DNA of 64,000 nucleotides from Kangiella aquimarina DSM 16071 (GTDB taxonomy: Bacteria; Pseudomonadota; Gammaproteobacteria; Enterobacterales; Kangiellaceae). Positions within the stretch are counted from its first letter, which is position 1. Each line of letters opens with the position of its first letter. Below are positions 8,681-17,038 of this stretch, piece by piece. Made by a program: the position numbers and the translations under genes. The DNA is taken from NCBI RefSeq assembly GCF_000374105.1, contig NZ_KB893650.1, positions 242,862 to 306,861 of the forward strand, in the 5' to 3' direction. The notes beneath the pieces are model-generated. The model made no database searches. It was given only the letters and a program-made list of their open reading frames with translations, and was not told where the DNA came from.

Positions 8681-9346
8681 TCAACTCACCACCCACTCAT
8701 ACAACTTCCCAATATCATTTACATGAATTTCTAAATGCTGGCAGTCGGCGGCTATGCTACTTTTGATGTCGGTTTCGTAACTGTCGCCTATATGGAGAAG
8801 TTGTTGCGGCTCTATATTTTTAATTTCACATATTTTATGTAGCATTTCTGGTGAGGGTTTGGCGCGTCCATGAATCCCTGCGATGAAGTGGTGCTCGAAG
8901 TAGTCCATTAAGCCAAGCGCATATAAATTGGAATTGCCGTTGCTGGTAGCAAATAAGCTATATTTTGTCTTTAATTTTTTTAATAGATCATGGGTGATTT
9001 GTGGAATTTCGATTTGGCTTCGACAACCGTAAAACACTGCGAAGGCTGGATTAATGAGTGCGGCACCACCACCTGTTTGTTCAAGCATTTGGTGAATCAT
9101 TTCTTTGCGGAGCACAGTCATGTTATCCAGTTCAGGACGGTCTTCCTGAATCAATTTCTTTGAGATTGCCTGCATGGCAGCAACGTCATACTTCTCACCA
9201 ATTGGCGGATGCTCTTTTGCGAGGAACTCCAGTAAGTCCTGTTCACATTTTTCTATGACACCACGGTTGTCCCATAGCGTATCATCTAGATCAAAGCTGA
9301 TGACTTTGACTTGTTGCCAATCGATCTCTTTTATCTTTTCGGTCAT
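8681..9346 (-). CDS. yigB: HAD-superfamily phosphatase YigB
   Basis: 221-residue HAD hydrolase (subfamily IA). Motif I is DLDDTLWDN with both catalytic Asp residues, motif II ATSNG, the Lys is in RAKPSPE, and motif IV is GDSYETD. In E. coli YigB dephosphorylates FMN and other small phosphates and lies directly after xerC, as here with only three bases between the genes. That arrangement supports orthology. It is the last gene of the lptM-dapF-DUF484-xerC-yigB transcript. The preferred in vivo substrate in this organism is inferred from the E. coli protein. Confidence 0.88.
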   Translation of the reverse strand: MTEKIKEIDWQQVKVISFDLDDTLWDNRGVIEKCEQDLLEFLAKEHPPIGEKYDVAAMQAISKKLIQEDRPELDNMTVLRKEMIHQMLEQTGGGAALINPAFAVFYGCRSQIEIPQITHDLLKKLKTKYSLFATSNGNSNLYALGLMDYFEHHFIAGIHGRAKPSPEMLHKICEIKNIEPQQLLHIGDSYETDIKSSIAADCQHLEIHVNDIGKLYEWVVS

Positions 9347-9349
9347 TGT

Positions 9350-10249
9350 TTAATCTTTCTTTTTTCTTGCTCGAGGATGGGCGGCATCATAGGTTTTCGC
9401 GAGATGTTGAAAGTCCAGATGAGTATATATTTGCGTGGTGGAAATGCTGGCGTGACCCAGTAATTCCTGAACTGCTCGAAGGTCACTTGATGATTCGAGT
9501 ACATGGGTTGCGCAGGAGTGTCGTAATTTATGGGGATGTAAACGATCATTCAAACCAAGTTGCTTTCCCCAATGAGAAAGTCTTTGCTGTATTGCTCGAT
9601 TGGTTAATCGATTGCCTTGTTGGCTGACAAATAGCGCTTTTTCATCTGCACTCTTTACCAGCTGGTTTCGCTCTTTAATCCATATCGTCAATATTTTTTT
9701 TGCACTATTTCCAAAGGGAACTTCACGAATTTTATTTCCCTTTCCCAAAACCCTAAGTATTTGGTCTGAGAAACTTAAGTCATTCACATCCATTCCGCTG
9801 AGTTCTGCGAGTCGTATGCCAGATGAATACAAAAGCTCCATCATCGCCTTATCGCGAATTTGTAAAGACTCATCTTCGGGCATTTGATCGAGAAAATGAT
9901 TTAAACTATCGACATCAATATTCTTAGGAAGACGTTTCGCTTTTTTAGGTCCACGCACCCCAACTGCGGAATTAAGCTTAATTTTCTTTTCGCTGAGTAA
10001 GAATTCCAAAAAGCGTCTTGATGCTGATAAGAGCAATGCACATGTTGCAGGGGATGCTCCTTGTCGATGTTGTTTGGCAATGAGCATCCGTATGTCTTGA
10101 GTGGTAATCTGTTGCCAGTTGTTGTATCCGGCGTTTTGACAGAAGGCTAATAATTTTTCAAGCTGACGTCGGTAATTATTGACCGTATGTTCTGAATATC
10201 GTTTTTCATGCAACAGTCTGTTCAGATAGCGTTGAATATCAGATTCCAT
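9350..10249 (-). CDS. xerC: Tyrosine recombinase XerC
   Basis: 299-residue site-specific recombinase that acts with XerD at dif to resolve chromosome dimers. The N-terminal SAM-like DNA-binding domain spans about 1-90. The catalytic domain shows Arg in SSGIRLAEL, Lys in GKGNKIRE, H-x-x-R in HKLRHSCATH, His in LGHAS and the nucleophile Tyr in QIYTHLD. Length and its place between the DUF484 gene and yigB match XerC rather than XerD or a phage integrase. No recombination or attachment site was seen nearby. Confidence 0.96.
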   Translation of the reverse strand: MESDIQRYLNRLLHEKRYSEHTVNNYRRQLEKLLAFCQNAGYNNWQQITTQDIRMLIAKQHRQGASPATCALLLSASRRFLEFLLSEKKIKLNSAVGVRGPKKAKRLPKNIDVDSLNHFLDQMPEDESLQIRDKAMMELLYSSGIRLAELSGMDVNDLSFSDQILRVLGKGNKIREVPFGNSAKKILTIWIKERNQLVKSADEKALFVSQQGNRLTNRAIQQRLSHWGKQLGLNDRLHPHKLRHSCATHVLESSSDLRAVQELLGHASISTTQIYTHLDFQHLAKTYDAAHPRARKKKD

Positions 10250-10263
10250 GGTCAGCAGTTAAA

Positions 10264-10941
10264 TTAACTCTCCTGTTTTGCCAGGCACGCTTCTGTCACA
10301 TCACCGATCAAGCGTAAAAATAAGGTGCCCATATCAGCGGTAAACAAATCCACATCTTTACTGCCCAGAGCAATAACACCAATGCTGGCATTTTCGCCAA
10401 GCGGAATCATCGAATAGGATTCCAGCTCATGATCACCACCGAACAGTTGTGAAATACTTTCTGTTACACGGCCGCAAACGGGATCGTTCTGAATGAAATG
10501 CTGATCAGTCAGTTGACGTATAATTTCGATGTCGCTGTAATTCACATGGTGTAACGTACCGCTGTCATCACATAACCATAATTGAACATTATCCAGTTCG
10601 AAATTATCGCGCAGATGCTCAAGCAGACGATCAACCATTTCCTGAGTAGAGTGAGCCGAGATCATGGCCACAAACAGCTCTGCACATTTATTGAGTAACT
10701 CACCATTGCTGTGAGCATTATCAATCAATGTATTAAGTTGCGTTTGCAGTTTTTCTGCCTTACCTCTTAGACCCAAAATCTGTCGTTCAACCAAAGAAAC
10801 TGAGCCATACACTTTATGCTGTAATCTCAGCTTCTCTAAAATTTCTTGATGATTCTCAAAGAACTCTGGATGCTGCTCCAAATAAGCGGCAACTTCCTGT
10901 TCTTTTTTCAATCGGTCTTCTGCTGAATTGCCTTCTGTCAT
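10264..10941 (-). CDS. DUF484 family (GAF-like) protein
   Basis: 225-residue DUF484 protein, the equivalent of E. coli YigA but full length. It has a helical N-terminal part with the typical VAAYLEQHPEFFENH segment, a short coiled coil (about 50-80) and a GAF-like C-terminal domain. It is conserved between dapF and xerC in many gammaproteobacteria, and here it is 14 bases upstream of xerC. Function is not established; the GAF fold suggests binding of a small ligand. Confidence 0.88.
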   Translation of the reverse strand: MTEGNSAEDRLKKEQEVAAYLEQHPEFFENHQEILEKLRLQHKVYGSVSLVERQILGLRGKAEKLQTQLNTLIDNAHSNGELLNKCAELFVAMISAHSTQEMVDRLLEHLRDNFELDNVQLWLCDDSGTLHHVNYSDIEIIRQLTDQHFIQNDPVCGRVTESISQLFGGDHELESYSMIPLGENASIGVIALGSKDVDLFTADMGTLFLRLIGDVTEACLAKQES

Positions 10942-11039
10942 TGTACTTCCCCGAAAAAGGTATTCCCTTGATAAATAAATAAAGCCATTCCCAACTGGTG
11001 CGCAGCTCGCGCTATTTTTTTATTGTTAAATCTTTAGAA

Positions 11040-11870
11040 CTAAACTTCTACCTGACCTTCAAAAACAACTTTTGCCGGGCCACTCATCAGAACTGTTGAG
11101 CCTTCACCCTGCCATGTAATCCAAAGACTACCGCCTGGTAGTGTAACTTTGACCTTTTCGTCGGTCAGTCCTTGCAAACGGCTAACGACCACCGCTGCAC
11201 AGGCACCTGTACCGCACGCCAGGGTTTCGCCAACGCCGCGTTCAAAAACACGTAGCTTTATATTCTGGCGATCGACGACTTCCATAAAACCTACATTGGC
11301 CTGCGCCGGGAAGTAGCTATGCTGGCTTAGCAATGGGCCGACAGTTTGTACAGGAGCCTTCTCAACATTATCCACTTTAAGCACACAGTGTGGGTTGCCC
11401 ATTGAAACCGCACCCACCTTATAACTAATTCCACCAGCGTCTATTGAATATAGAACCTGTTTCTCAGCAAATCGCAATGGGATCTGTGCTGGTTCCAATC
11501 GCGGCTTGCCCATATCAATGGTTATTAATCCATTATCTTCCAGAGTCGCCTGCATGGTCGCGGTATTAGTCGACAATCTTAGCTGTTTTTTCCAGGTTAG
11601 ACCCTTTTGTCGCACATATTTTGCAACCGCACGGGCACCGTTACCGCAATGACCAGCTTCGCTACCATCCGCATTAAATATACGGAAGTGGAAATCCGAC
11701 TCCGGATGCTGTGGTGCTTCGACAATCAACAACTGGTCAAAGCCAATACCAAAATTTCTATGGGCCAAATTAGCAATCTGCCCCTGATTCAGATAGACCG
11801 GCTGCGATATAGCATCCACCACCACAAAGTCATTGCCCAGTCCCTGCATTTTGCTAAATGGCATAATCAT
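11040..11870 (-). CDS. dapF: Diaminopimelate epimerase
   Basis: 276-residue PLP-independent epimerase converting LL- to meso-diaminopimelate for lysine and peptidoglycan. Both catalytic cysteines are visible, in GHCGNGAR and ACGTGAC, together with the N-terminal signature FSKMQGLGNDFVVVD. The annotated start overlaps the preceding lptM stop by four bases (ATGA), and a second Met two codons later is possible. The coupling and order fit the E. coli lptM-dapF-yigA-xerC-yigB operon. Confidence 0.97.
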   Translation of the reverse strand: MIMPFSKMQGLGNDFVVVDAISQPVYLNQGQIANLAHRNFGIGFDQLLIVEAPQHPESDFHFRIFNADGSEAGHCGNGARAVAKYVRQKGLTWKKQLRLSTNTATMQATLEDNGLITIDMGKPRLEPAQIPLRFAEKQVLYSIDAGGISYKVGAVSMGNPHCVLKVDNVEKAPVQTVGPLLSQHSYFPAQANVGFMEVVDRQNIKLRVFERGVGETLACGTGACAAVVVSRLQGLTDEKVKVTLPGGSLWITWQGEGSTVLMSGPAKVVFEGQVEV

Positions 11871-12094
11871 GGCTGATCACCTGTTGGCTCAACAGATTCC
11901 TGTTCAACCTCTTGCTCAGTTTCCATGATAGGTCCATCTTTCGGATCCTGCTCATCTGGTGCTTCTTTAGTTTGAACCTCACTTTCAGTAGTTTCAGGTT
12001 CCGCTAAGAACAAGTCACCTTTTTGGCCGCAGCCTGTAATTATCAGACCCAGCAATGACAGTGCTAATAACTGTCCAATTCGATTTTTACACAT
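11867..12094 (-). CDS. lptM: LptM-type lipoprotein (YifL)
   Basis: 75-residue lipoprotein with lipobox ITGC (C22) followed by GQKGDLFL, the signature of LptM/YifL. LptM helps the LptD/LptE outer-membrane LPS translocon form its correct disulfides. The rest is an acidic, low-complexity tail rich in Glu, longer than in E. coli. It is the first gene of the dapF-xerC operon, translationally coupled to dapF, and divergent from cyaY, as in E. coli. Confidence 0.88.
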   Translation of the reverse strand: MCKNRIGQLLALSLLGLIITGCGQKGDLFLAEPETTESEVQTKEAPDEQDPKDGPIMETEQEVEQESVEPTGDQP

Positions 12095-12271
12095 CGTGTG
12101 TCGAGTTTTTTCATCAATTTGAGAATTAGCCCTATCTTCCTACAGCTTGCCGTTTCCTGCAAGTTCGCATCGCCCATAAAAACAGGCCTGATAGACTATT
12201 TTAACTTAACCCTGGGCTACCAATCTGGCACAATGTGCCAGCATTAATCATTAAGATTATTAGGAATTGCT
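12095..12271. promoter_or_regulatory. Divergent lptM/cyaY promoter region
   Basis: 177 non-coding bases separate two outward-facing genes, so both promoters must lie here. No clear -35/-10 pair or operator could be assigned with confidence. Confidence 0.5.
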
Positions 12272-12589
12272 ATGACTGAATCTGAATTCAATCAACAGGT
12301 TGATGACACTCTGATTGCCATCGAAGAAGCACTGGACGAGCTGGATCTTGATATTGACTATGAAACCAGCGGCGGAATTTTGACCATTACGCTGGAAAAT
12401 GGCACCAAGGTCATCATCAATCGTCAGACGCCGGTTAAACAATTGTGGCTAGCAGCCAAAGATGGCGGCTATCATTTAGACTGGGTTGATGAGCAATGGC
12501 TTACTGATAAAGATCAGGAACCGCTCTCTCAATTACTCTCACGCGTTATGACTCAGCAATCTGGCGAGTCAGTGACTATCACTCTATAA
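12272..12589 (+). CDS. cyaY: Frataxin-like protein CyaY
   Basis: 105-residue bacterial frataxin that binds iron and modulates IscS during Fe-S cluster assembly. The first helix is strongly acidic (Glu/Asp pattern in DDTLIAIEEALDELDLDID), as in the iron-binding ridge. The sheet signature GGILTITLENGTKVIINRQTP and the QLWLAAKDGGYH segment are typical. A clear ribosome site (AGGAATT) precedes the ATG. Divergence from lptM matches E. coli. Confidence 0.95.
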   Translation: MTESEFNQQVDDTLIAIEEALDELDLDIDYETSGGILTITLENGTKVIINRQTPVKQLWLAAKDGGYHLDWVDEQWLTDKDQEPLSQLLSRVMTQQSGESVTITL

Positions 12590-12619
12590 CCATTATTTTA
12601 TAACTATAAGTTTCTTTTT

Positions 12620-13288
12620 ATGTCTGAATTACTTCCTTGCGTTATTGTTGAGCCCACTACTGAGCACAAAGCCACTGTCATCTGGCTACACGGACTTGGG
12701 GCCGACGGCCATGATTTCGAACCGATTGTTCCCGAGTTAAAACTTCCTGCTGAGTTGGGCGTTAAATTTATCTTCCCGCACGCACCCGTGATACCCGTCA
12801 CCATCAATGGTGGCTACCAAATGCGAGCCTGGTATGACATTCGAAATGCCGATCTGTCTCAGCGCGAAGACGAAGCAGGCGTTCGCCAGTCTGCCGAACA
12901 GGTTGAGCAACTGATAAAACATGAAATCGAGCAAGGCATTCCAGCAGACAGAATCATTCTTGCAGGCTTCTCACAAGGCGGTGCCGTAACTTTGCATCTA
13001 GCCACACGCCTCAAGCAAAAACTGGCTGGCATAGTTGCACTATCCACCTACCTGACTATTCCAGACAAACTTGCTGGTGAAAAATCAGACGCTAATCTCG
13101 ACACCCCAATTTTCATGGCCCACGGCCAGCAAGATCCCGTCGTCCCGATGCAACGCGGCCAATACAGCGCCAAAGTGCTTGAAGACAATGGCTTTAAAGT
13201 CCAATGGAGTGACTACCCAATGCCACATGCGGTGTGTTTAGAGGAAATCCAGGCTTTAGGTAGCTATATTCAATCCGTTTTGAAATAA
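12620..13288 (+). CDS. Alpha/beta-hydrolase carboxylesterase (phospholipase/carboxylesterase family)
   Basis: 222-residue serine esterase of the Abhydrolase_2 family. It has the oxyanion region WLHGLGADGHDF, nucleophile Ser in GFSQGG, Asp in GQQDPVVP and His in MPHAVC, so the triad is complete. There is no signal peptide, so it is cytoplasmic. Members hydrolyse short-chain esters and some act as acyl-protein thioesterases. It follows cyaY by 30 bases and could be co-transcribed. The natural substrate is unknown. Confidence 0.9.
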   Translation: MSELLPCVIVEPTTEHKATVIWLHGLGADGHDFEPIVPELKLPAELGVKFIFPHAPVIPVTINGGYQMRAWYDIRNADLSQREDEAGVRQSAEQVEQLIKHEIEQGIPADRIILAGFSQGGAVTLHLATRLKQKLAGIVALSTYLTIPDKLAGEKSDANLDTPIFMAHGQQDPVVPMQRGQYSAKVLEDNGFKVQWSDYPMPHAVCLEEIQALGSYIQSVLK

Positions 13289-13300
13289 CTTTTGCTTTTC

Positions 13301-13323
13301 CTGCATCCTATTACTGGATGCAG
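13301..13323 (+). terminator. Hairpin after the esterase gene
   Basis: Perfect 8-bp stem CTGCATCC/GGATGCAG with a 7-base loop lies 13 bases past the esterase stop. It has no proper T-run after it, so termination would be weak. Its position argues against starting the kinase gene at a TTG at 13292. Confidence 0.4.
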
Positions 13324-13408
13324 GTTCAATTCTGCTCAACTTTTTCTACTTCTCTGTTTTTCAACTAACTTGTGGATTTCCTTGCACTTTTGCGCGACTA
13401 TAAGCTTC

Positions 13409-14446
13409 ATGAATGCTGCAAAACAGACCAACAGCTCATTGAACCAGCTCCCCGACTTCTGTCAGGCGGCTACCCTTTATCTGATTGTGATTGCCAGTGT
13501 TATTCTGGCTTTGCTGCTCAGTTTTGCCACAGCCAATTGGCAACAGCAATTCTGGATTCACCTCAGCCTTTACTCACTGTTTATTCTTTGGACTTCGCTG
13601 ACCAGTCTCGGCATCTTATGTCTGTTGCGGCGCTACATTCTATTAAAGCTGCCCAATGTCAGTCTGCAACGTTTCTCAGCTTTGGCTATCGGTATCATTT
13701 TGCTGGTTACTCTCAGCTATAGCCTGCTGATCAGTTTCTATTTAAGCGAAGAACCTTCGCTATGGTTTCTGCTTCGCAATCTCTTTATCGCCTTAATTGT
13801 TAGTGGCGTTTTCTTTCGCTACTTTTATCTGCGCGAAGAAAGCCTGCGTCGTATTCGCTCTGAAGCTGAAGCTCGTATTCAAGCATTACAATCACGCATT
13901 CGGCCACACTTTCTGTTCAATAGCCTGAATACGCTAGCCAATCTGGCGATTATCGATCCGGTAAAAACCGAACACATGATTCTCGATATGGCGGATATTT
14001 TCCGCGCCAGTATGCAGCGCTCAGACGTGCTGATCCCATTCAGTGAAGAAAAAAATCTTTGCTCTCAGTACCTCAATCTTGAGCAACAGAGGCTTGGCGA
14101 CAAACTACGTTACGAATGGCAAACTGATACTATTGACCCAAACATATTAGTACCGCCTTTATTGCTGCAACCGATTATTGAGAACGCGGTGTACCACGGT
14201 GTTCAGGCCTGTCCTCAGGGCGGCTCGATCATCATCAAAGGTGTCAGCTACCAGAAACATATTCAGCTGGAAGTGATTAATCCTCTGCCTGAAGAAAGCG
14301 CCAAGCAACACAAGGGCAACTCGCTGGCTTTGAGCAATATTCAGCAAAGACTGGATGTACTGTTTGGCAATAAGGCATCGGTTAATTATCATCAGGCTAA
14401 TGGCCGTTTTTATTGCACACTGACGATTCCCAAACGTTTAAGTTGA
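13409..14446 (+). CDS. LytS/AlgZ-type sensor histidine kinase
   Basis: About 345 residues from the ATG at 13409 (a TTG at 13292 would add 39 residues and read through a hairpin). Four hydrophobic spans fill the first 150 residues. The His_kinase domain then begins with RPHFLFNSLN, which holds the phospho-acceptor His, and the ATPase N-box is LQPIIENAVYHG. This architecture is that of the LytS/YehU/AlgZ class. It sits six bases before a LytTR regulator and just upstream of hemC, exactly the Pseudomonas algZ-algR-hemC order, so an AlgZ counterpart is likely. The signal sensed is unknown. Confidence 0.85.
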   Translation: MNAAKQTNSSLNQLPDFCQAATLYLIVIASVILALLLSFATANWQQQFWIHLSLYSLFILWTSLTSLGILCLLRRYILLKLPNVSLQRFSALAIGIILLVTLSYSLLISFYLSEEPSLWFLLRNLFIALIVSGVFFRYFYLREESLRRIRSEAEARIQALQSRIRPHFLFNSLNTLANLAIIDPVKTEHMILDMADIFRASMQRSDVLIPFSEEKNLCSQYLNLEQQRLGDKLRYEWQTDTIDPNILVPPLLLQPIIENAVYHGVQACPQGGSIIIKGVSYQKHIQLEVINPLPEESAKQHKGNSLALSNIQQRLDVLFGNKASVNYHQANGRFYCTLTIPKRLS

Positions 14447-14452
14447 TAGATT

Positions 14453-15157
14453 ATGATTTCGGTACTGATTGTTGATGATGAACAACCCGCTCGCCAGCGT
14501 TTACGTCGCCTGCTTGGTGAGCATCCACAGCTGGACATTGTTGGTGAAGCAGATAATGGTCAAACCGCCCTCGAATTGATCGAGCGGCAACAGCCGGACC
14601 TGATCTTTCTTGATATATCGATGCCAGTCATGAATGGCATGCAGGTGGCCAAACAACTCAATGAACAACCACATCAACCGCATATCATCTTTACCACCGC
14701 CTATGATGAATACGCATTGCAGGCATTTGATGTTGATGCACAGGATTATCTGCTGAAACCGATTCGTCAGGAGCGTTTGTCCAAAGCCCTACAAAAACTG
14801 AAGCGACAGACAGCTACTGCCAAGAGTGCATTTCTGAGTATTCGTGAACGTGAAACCGTGCGTCGAATAGCGATTGAAGATATCCTCTTTCTGCACTCCG
14901 ATCAGAAATATACCGAAGTCCATTTAGCCAATGAAGTACTGCTGTCGAGCGATAGCCTTAAAGATCTGGAGCAACGCTTTAGCAATGACTTTATCCGAAT
15001 CCATCGTTCAACGCTGGTCAATCGGCAACACCTGATTGGTATTGAGCAGGAAGATAATGCGTGTCTGGCGTTAATTAAAGATAGCCAAACGCGGCCGGAA
15101 ATCAGTCGACGCCATCAGCCTGATGTACGTCAATTTTTGACCGCAAATTCTGCTTAA
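14453..15157 (+). CDS. LytTR-family response regulator (AlgR-like)
   Basis: 234-residue regulator. The receiver domain (1-120) has the acidic pair DDE, the phospho-accepting Asp in LIFLDISMP, Thr in TTAYDEYA and Lys in LLKPI. The LytTR DNA-binding domain (about 135-230) contains FIRIHRSTLVN. The partner is the kinase directly upstream. Pseudomonas AlgR, encoded at the same place before hemC, controls alginate and type IV pili. Whether those roles apply here cannot be told from sequence. There is a 74-base gap to hemC. Confidence 0.9.
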   Translation: MISVLIVDDEQPARQRLRRLLGEHPQLDIVGEADNGQTALELIERQQPDLIFLDISMPVMNGMQVAKQLNEQPHQPHIIFTTAYDEYALQAFDVDAQDYLLKPIRQERLSKALQKLKRQTATAKSAFLSIRERETVRRIAIEDILFLHSDQKYTEVHLANEVLLSSDSLKDLEQRFSNDFIRIHRSTLVNRQHLIGIEQEDNACLALIKDSQTRPEISRRHQPDVRQFLTANSA

Positions 15158-15231
15158 GTAAATAAGTTTATGCTAAGATCCGCGCAACATGCTTGATAAG
15201 CAACTAACTGTTAAGAGTTAACTATCCAATT

Positions 15232-16167
15232 ATGAGTATCTCAACCCTTCGAATTGCCACCCGCCAAAGCCCATTAGCCATGTGGCAAGCCGAATATGTT
15301 CAATCCCGCCTCCAGCAACTGCATCCTGATCTGACCGTTGAGCTGGTTCCGATGACCACTCAGGGCGACAAGATTCTTGGCACGCCCCTGACTAAAATCG
15401 GCGGCAAAGGATTGTTTGTTAAAGAACTGGAACAGGCCATGCTTGAAGGACGTGCCGATATCGCCGTGCATTCAATGAAGGATGTGCCCTACCAGTTCCC
15501 GGAAGGGCTTGAACTGAAGGTGATCTGTGAGCGCGAAGATCCAACCGATGCCTTCGTCTCCAACAAGTACCATAATCTGGATGAGTTGCCGTGTGGTGCC
15601 AATGTCGGCACTTCCAGCCTACGCCGCAAAATTCAGCTATTAAAAGCCCGCCCCGATCTTAAAATTACCGATTTACGGGGCAATGTCGGTACCCGTTTAT
15701 CCAAGCTGGATGACGGCAATTATGATGCCATTGTGCTTGCCTCGGCAGGCCTTAAACGTTTAGGTCTTGAAGAACGCATTCGCAGTCAATTTGAGCCAGA
15801 ACTGATGCTTCCAGCACCGGGCCAGGGCGCCGTCGGTATTGAAGCGCGCACTAATGATCCTGAACTGGATGCCATTTTGCAGCCTTTGCAGGATGAAACC
15901 ACCAGTCTTCGTGTTCTCGCCGAACGCACCATCACTAAAACCCTGCAGGCCAGTTGTCAGGTACCGGTTGCCGCCTTTGCGACAATTGATAATGACACCT
16001 TGTCGTTGCGCGCTTTAGTCGGTGGTGTCGACCAGCAAATTATCGAAGCCAGTGCAGAAGGCTCGGCCAAAGATGCATTAGCGATTGGCCAGAAGGTCTC
16101 GCAGGAATTACTGGATTTAGGCGCAAGAGAACTTATTCAGGAACTGGCTGCCAGCGCAGACCATTAA
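15232..16167 (+). CDS. hemC: Porphobilinogen deaminase (hydroxymethylbilane synthase)
   Basis: 311-residue cytoplasmic enzyme joining four porphobilinogens into hydroxymethylbilane. Signatures are the N-terminal [13 protein letters not shown], the substrate-binding region HSMKDVP and [11 protein letters not shown], and the cofactor Cys in [11 protein letters not shown] that carries the dipyrromethane. It opens the hemCDXY cluster, with 16 bases to hemD. Confidence 0.98.
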   Translation: MSISTLRIATRQSPLAMWQAEYVQSRLQQLHPDLTVELVPMTTQGDKILGTPLTKIGGKGLFVKELEQAMLEGRADIAVHSMKDVPYQFPEGLELKVICEREDPTDAFVSNKYHNLDELPCGANVGTSSLRRKIQLLKARPDLKITDLRGNVGTRLSKLDDGNYDAIVLASAGLKRLGLEERIRSQFEPELMLPAPGQGAVGIEARTNDPELDAILQPLQDETTSLRVLAERTITKTLQASCQVPVAAFATIDNDTLSLRALVGGVDQQIIEASAEGSAKDALAIGQKVSQELLDLGARELIQELAASADH

Positions 16168-16183
16168 CGAGCCTCCGATTGCC

Positions 16184-16936
16184 ATGGCTAATTCGCCAAC
16201 CATTATCGTCACTCGCCCATCACCCATGGGCGAAAAGCTGTGTCAGGAACTTAATGAGCATGGTTATCGAGCCATTCATTGCCCGCTGATCCGTTTTACC
16301 GCAAATACCGACTACAAGCCCGAGCAGAAATTTGCCTTATTGAAACAGCATAAGCTGTGGATTTTCGTCAGTAAACAGGCGGTGGATTTTTCATTAAAAG
16401 ACCTCAGCAAAGAGCAGCTTGATCAGTTTCTTGGCCATACTCTTATTGCCGTGGGTAAAGCTACCCAGAAAGCATTACAACCTTATGGCCTGTCAGCGCT
16501 GGTTCCGAAAACACCGGACAGCGAAGGCATTCTGGCACTCATTAATCAATTCTCATTACCTGCGGATTATCCGATCCTTCTGATTCGTGGTGATAAAGGA
16601 CGCGGCCTGCTAGAGCAGGAACTGAGTGGTCCTTATCAGCTTGGCGTTCTACCGGTCTATCACCGTATTGAACTTACCGCAGCTCTGCCTCCAGCTGTGC
16701 AACAGTCAAGCGCAGACAAACCTATTGGCTGGGTCGTCACCAGTGGCCAACTCCTTGAACTCACCGATAAGATGCTCTCAACTGCGGGGATAAAACCCGA
16801 ACAGGTTGCTATTATCGGGGGAAGTGCACGAATTAGCGATTTGGCTCGACAAAAGGGTTATACAAATTGTTATACTGCAAAAGACGCATCCAATGTTGAA
16901 ATCATTCGTGCCTGTCAGGAATGGCAAAAAGCCTGA
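16184..16936 (+). CDS. hemD: Uroporphyrinogen-III synthase
   Basis: 250-residue enzyme that cyclises hydroxymethylbilane with inversion of ring D to give uroporphyrinogen III. The family is poorly conserved. The N-terminal IVTRPSPMGEKLCQEL, the FVSKQAVDF segment and the domain-2 stretch VVTSGQLLEL are recognisable. Position between hemC and hemX makes the call safe. Confidence 0.95.
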   Translation: MANSPTIIVTRPSPMGEKLCQELNEHGYRAIHCPLIRFTANTDYKPEQKFALLKQHKLWIFVSKQAVDFSLKDLSKEQLDQFLGHTLIAVGKATQKALQPYGLSALVPKTPDSEGILALINQFSLPADYPILLIRGDKGRGLLEQELSGPYQLGVLPVYHRIELTAALPPAVQQSSADKPIGWVVTSGQLLELTDKMLSTAGIKPEQVAIIGGSARISDLARQKGYTNCYTAKDASNVEIIRACQEWQKA

Positions 16937-17038
16937 TCAAAGTCACGGTAAAGCAGCAACTTGCCAAGTTCGTTCAGCAATGTTTTATTTCTGATATGAA
17001 TAAGTAACTGATAATGAATAAATAAAGAGAGAGACACT

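Noticed and set aside
9350-10249. Phage integrase marking a prophage
   Set aside because: Sequence, length and position in the dapF-yigB operon identify it as XerC; no phage genes or attachment sites are present.
13292-13408. TTG start extending the kinase by 39 residues
   Set aside because: It reads through a perfect hairpin after the esterase gene, and the added residues do not resemble the family. The ATG at 13409 is preferred.
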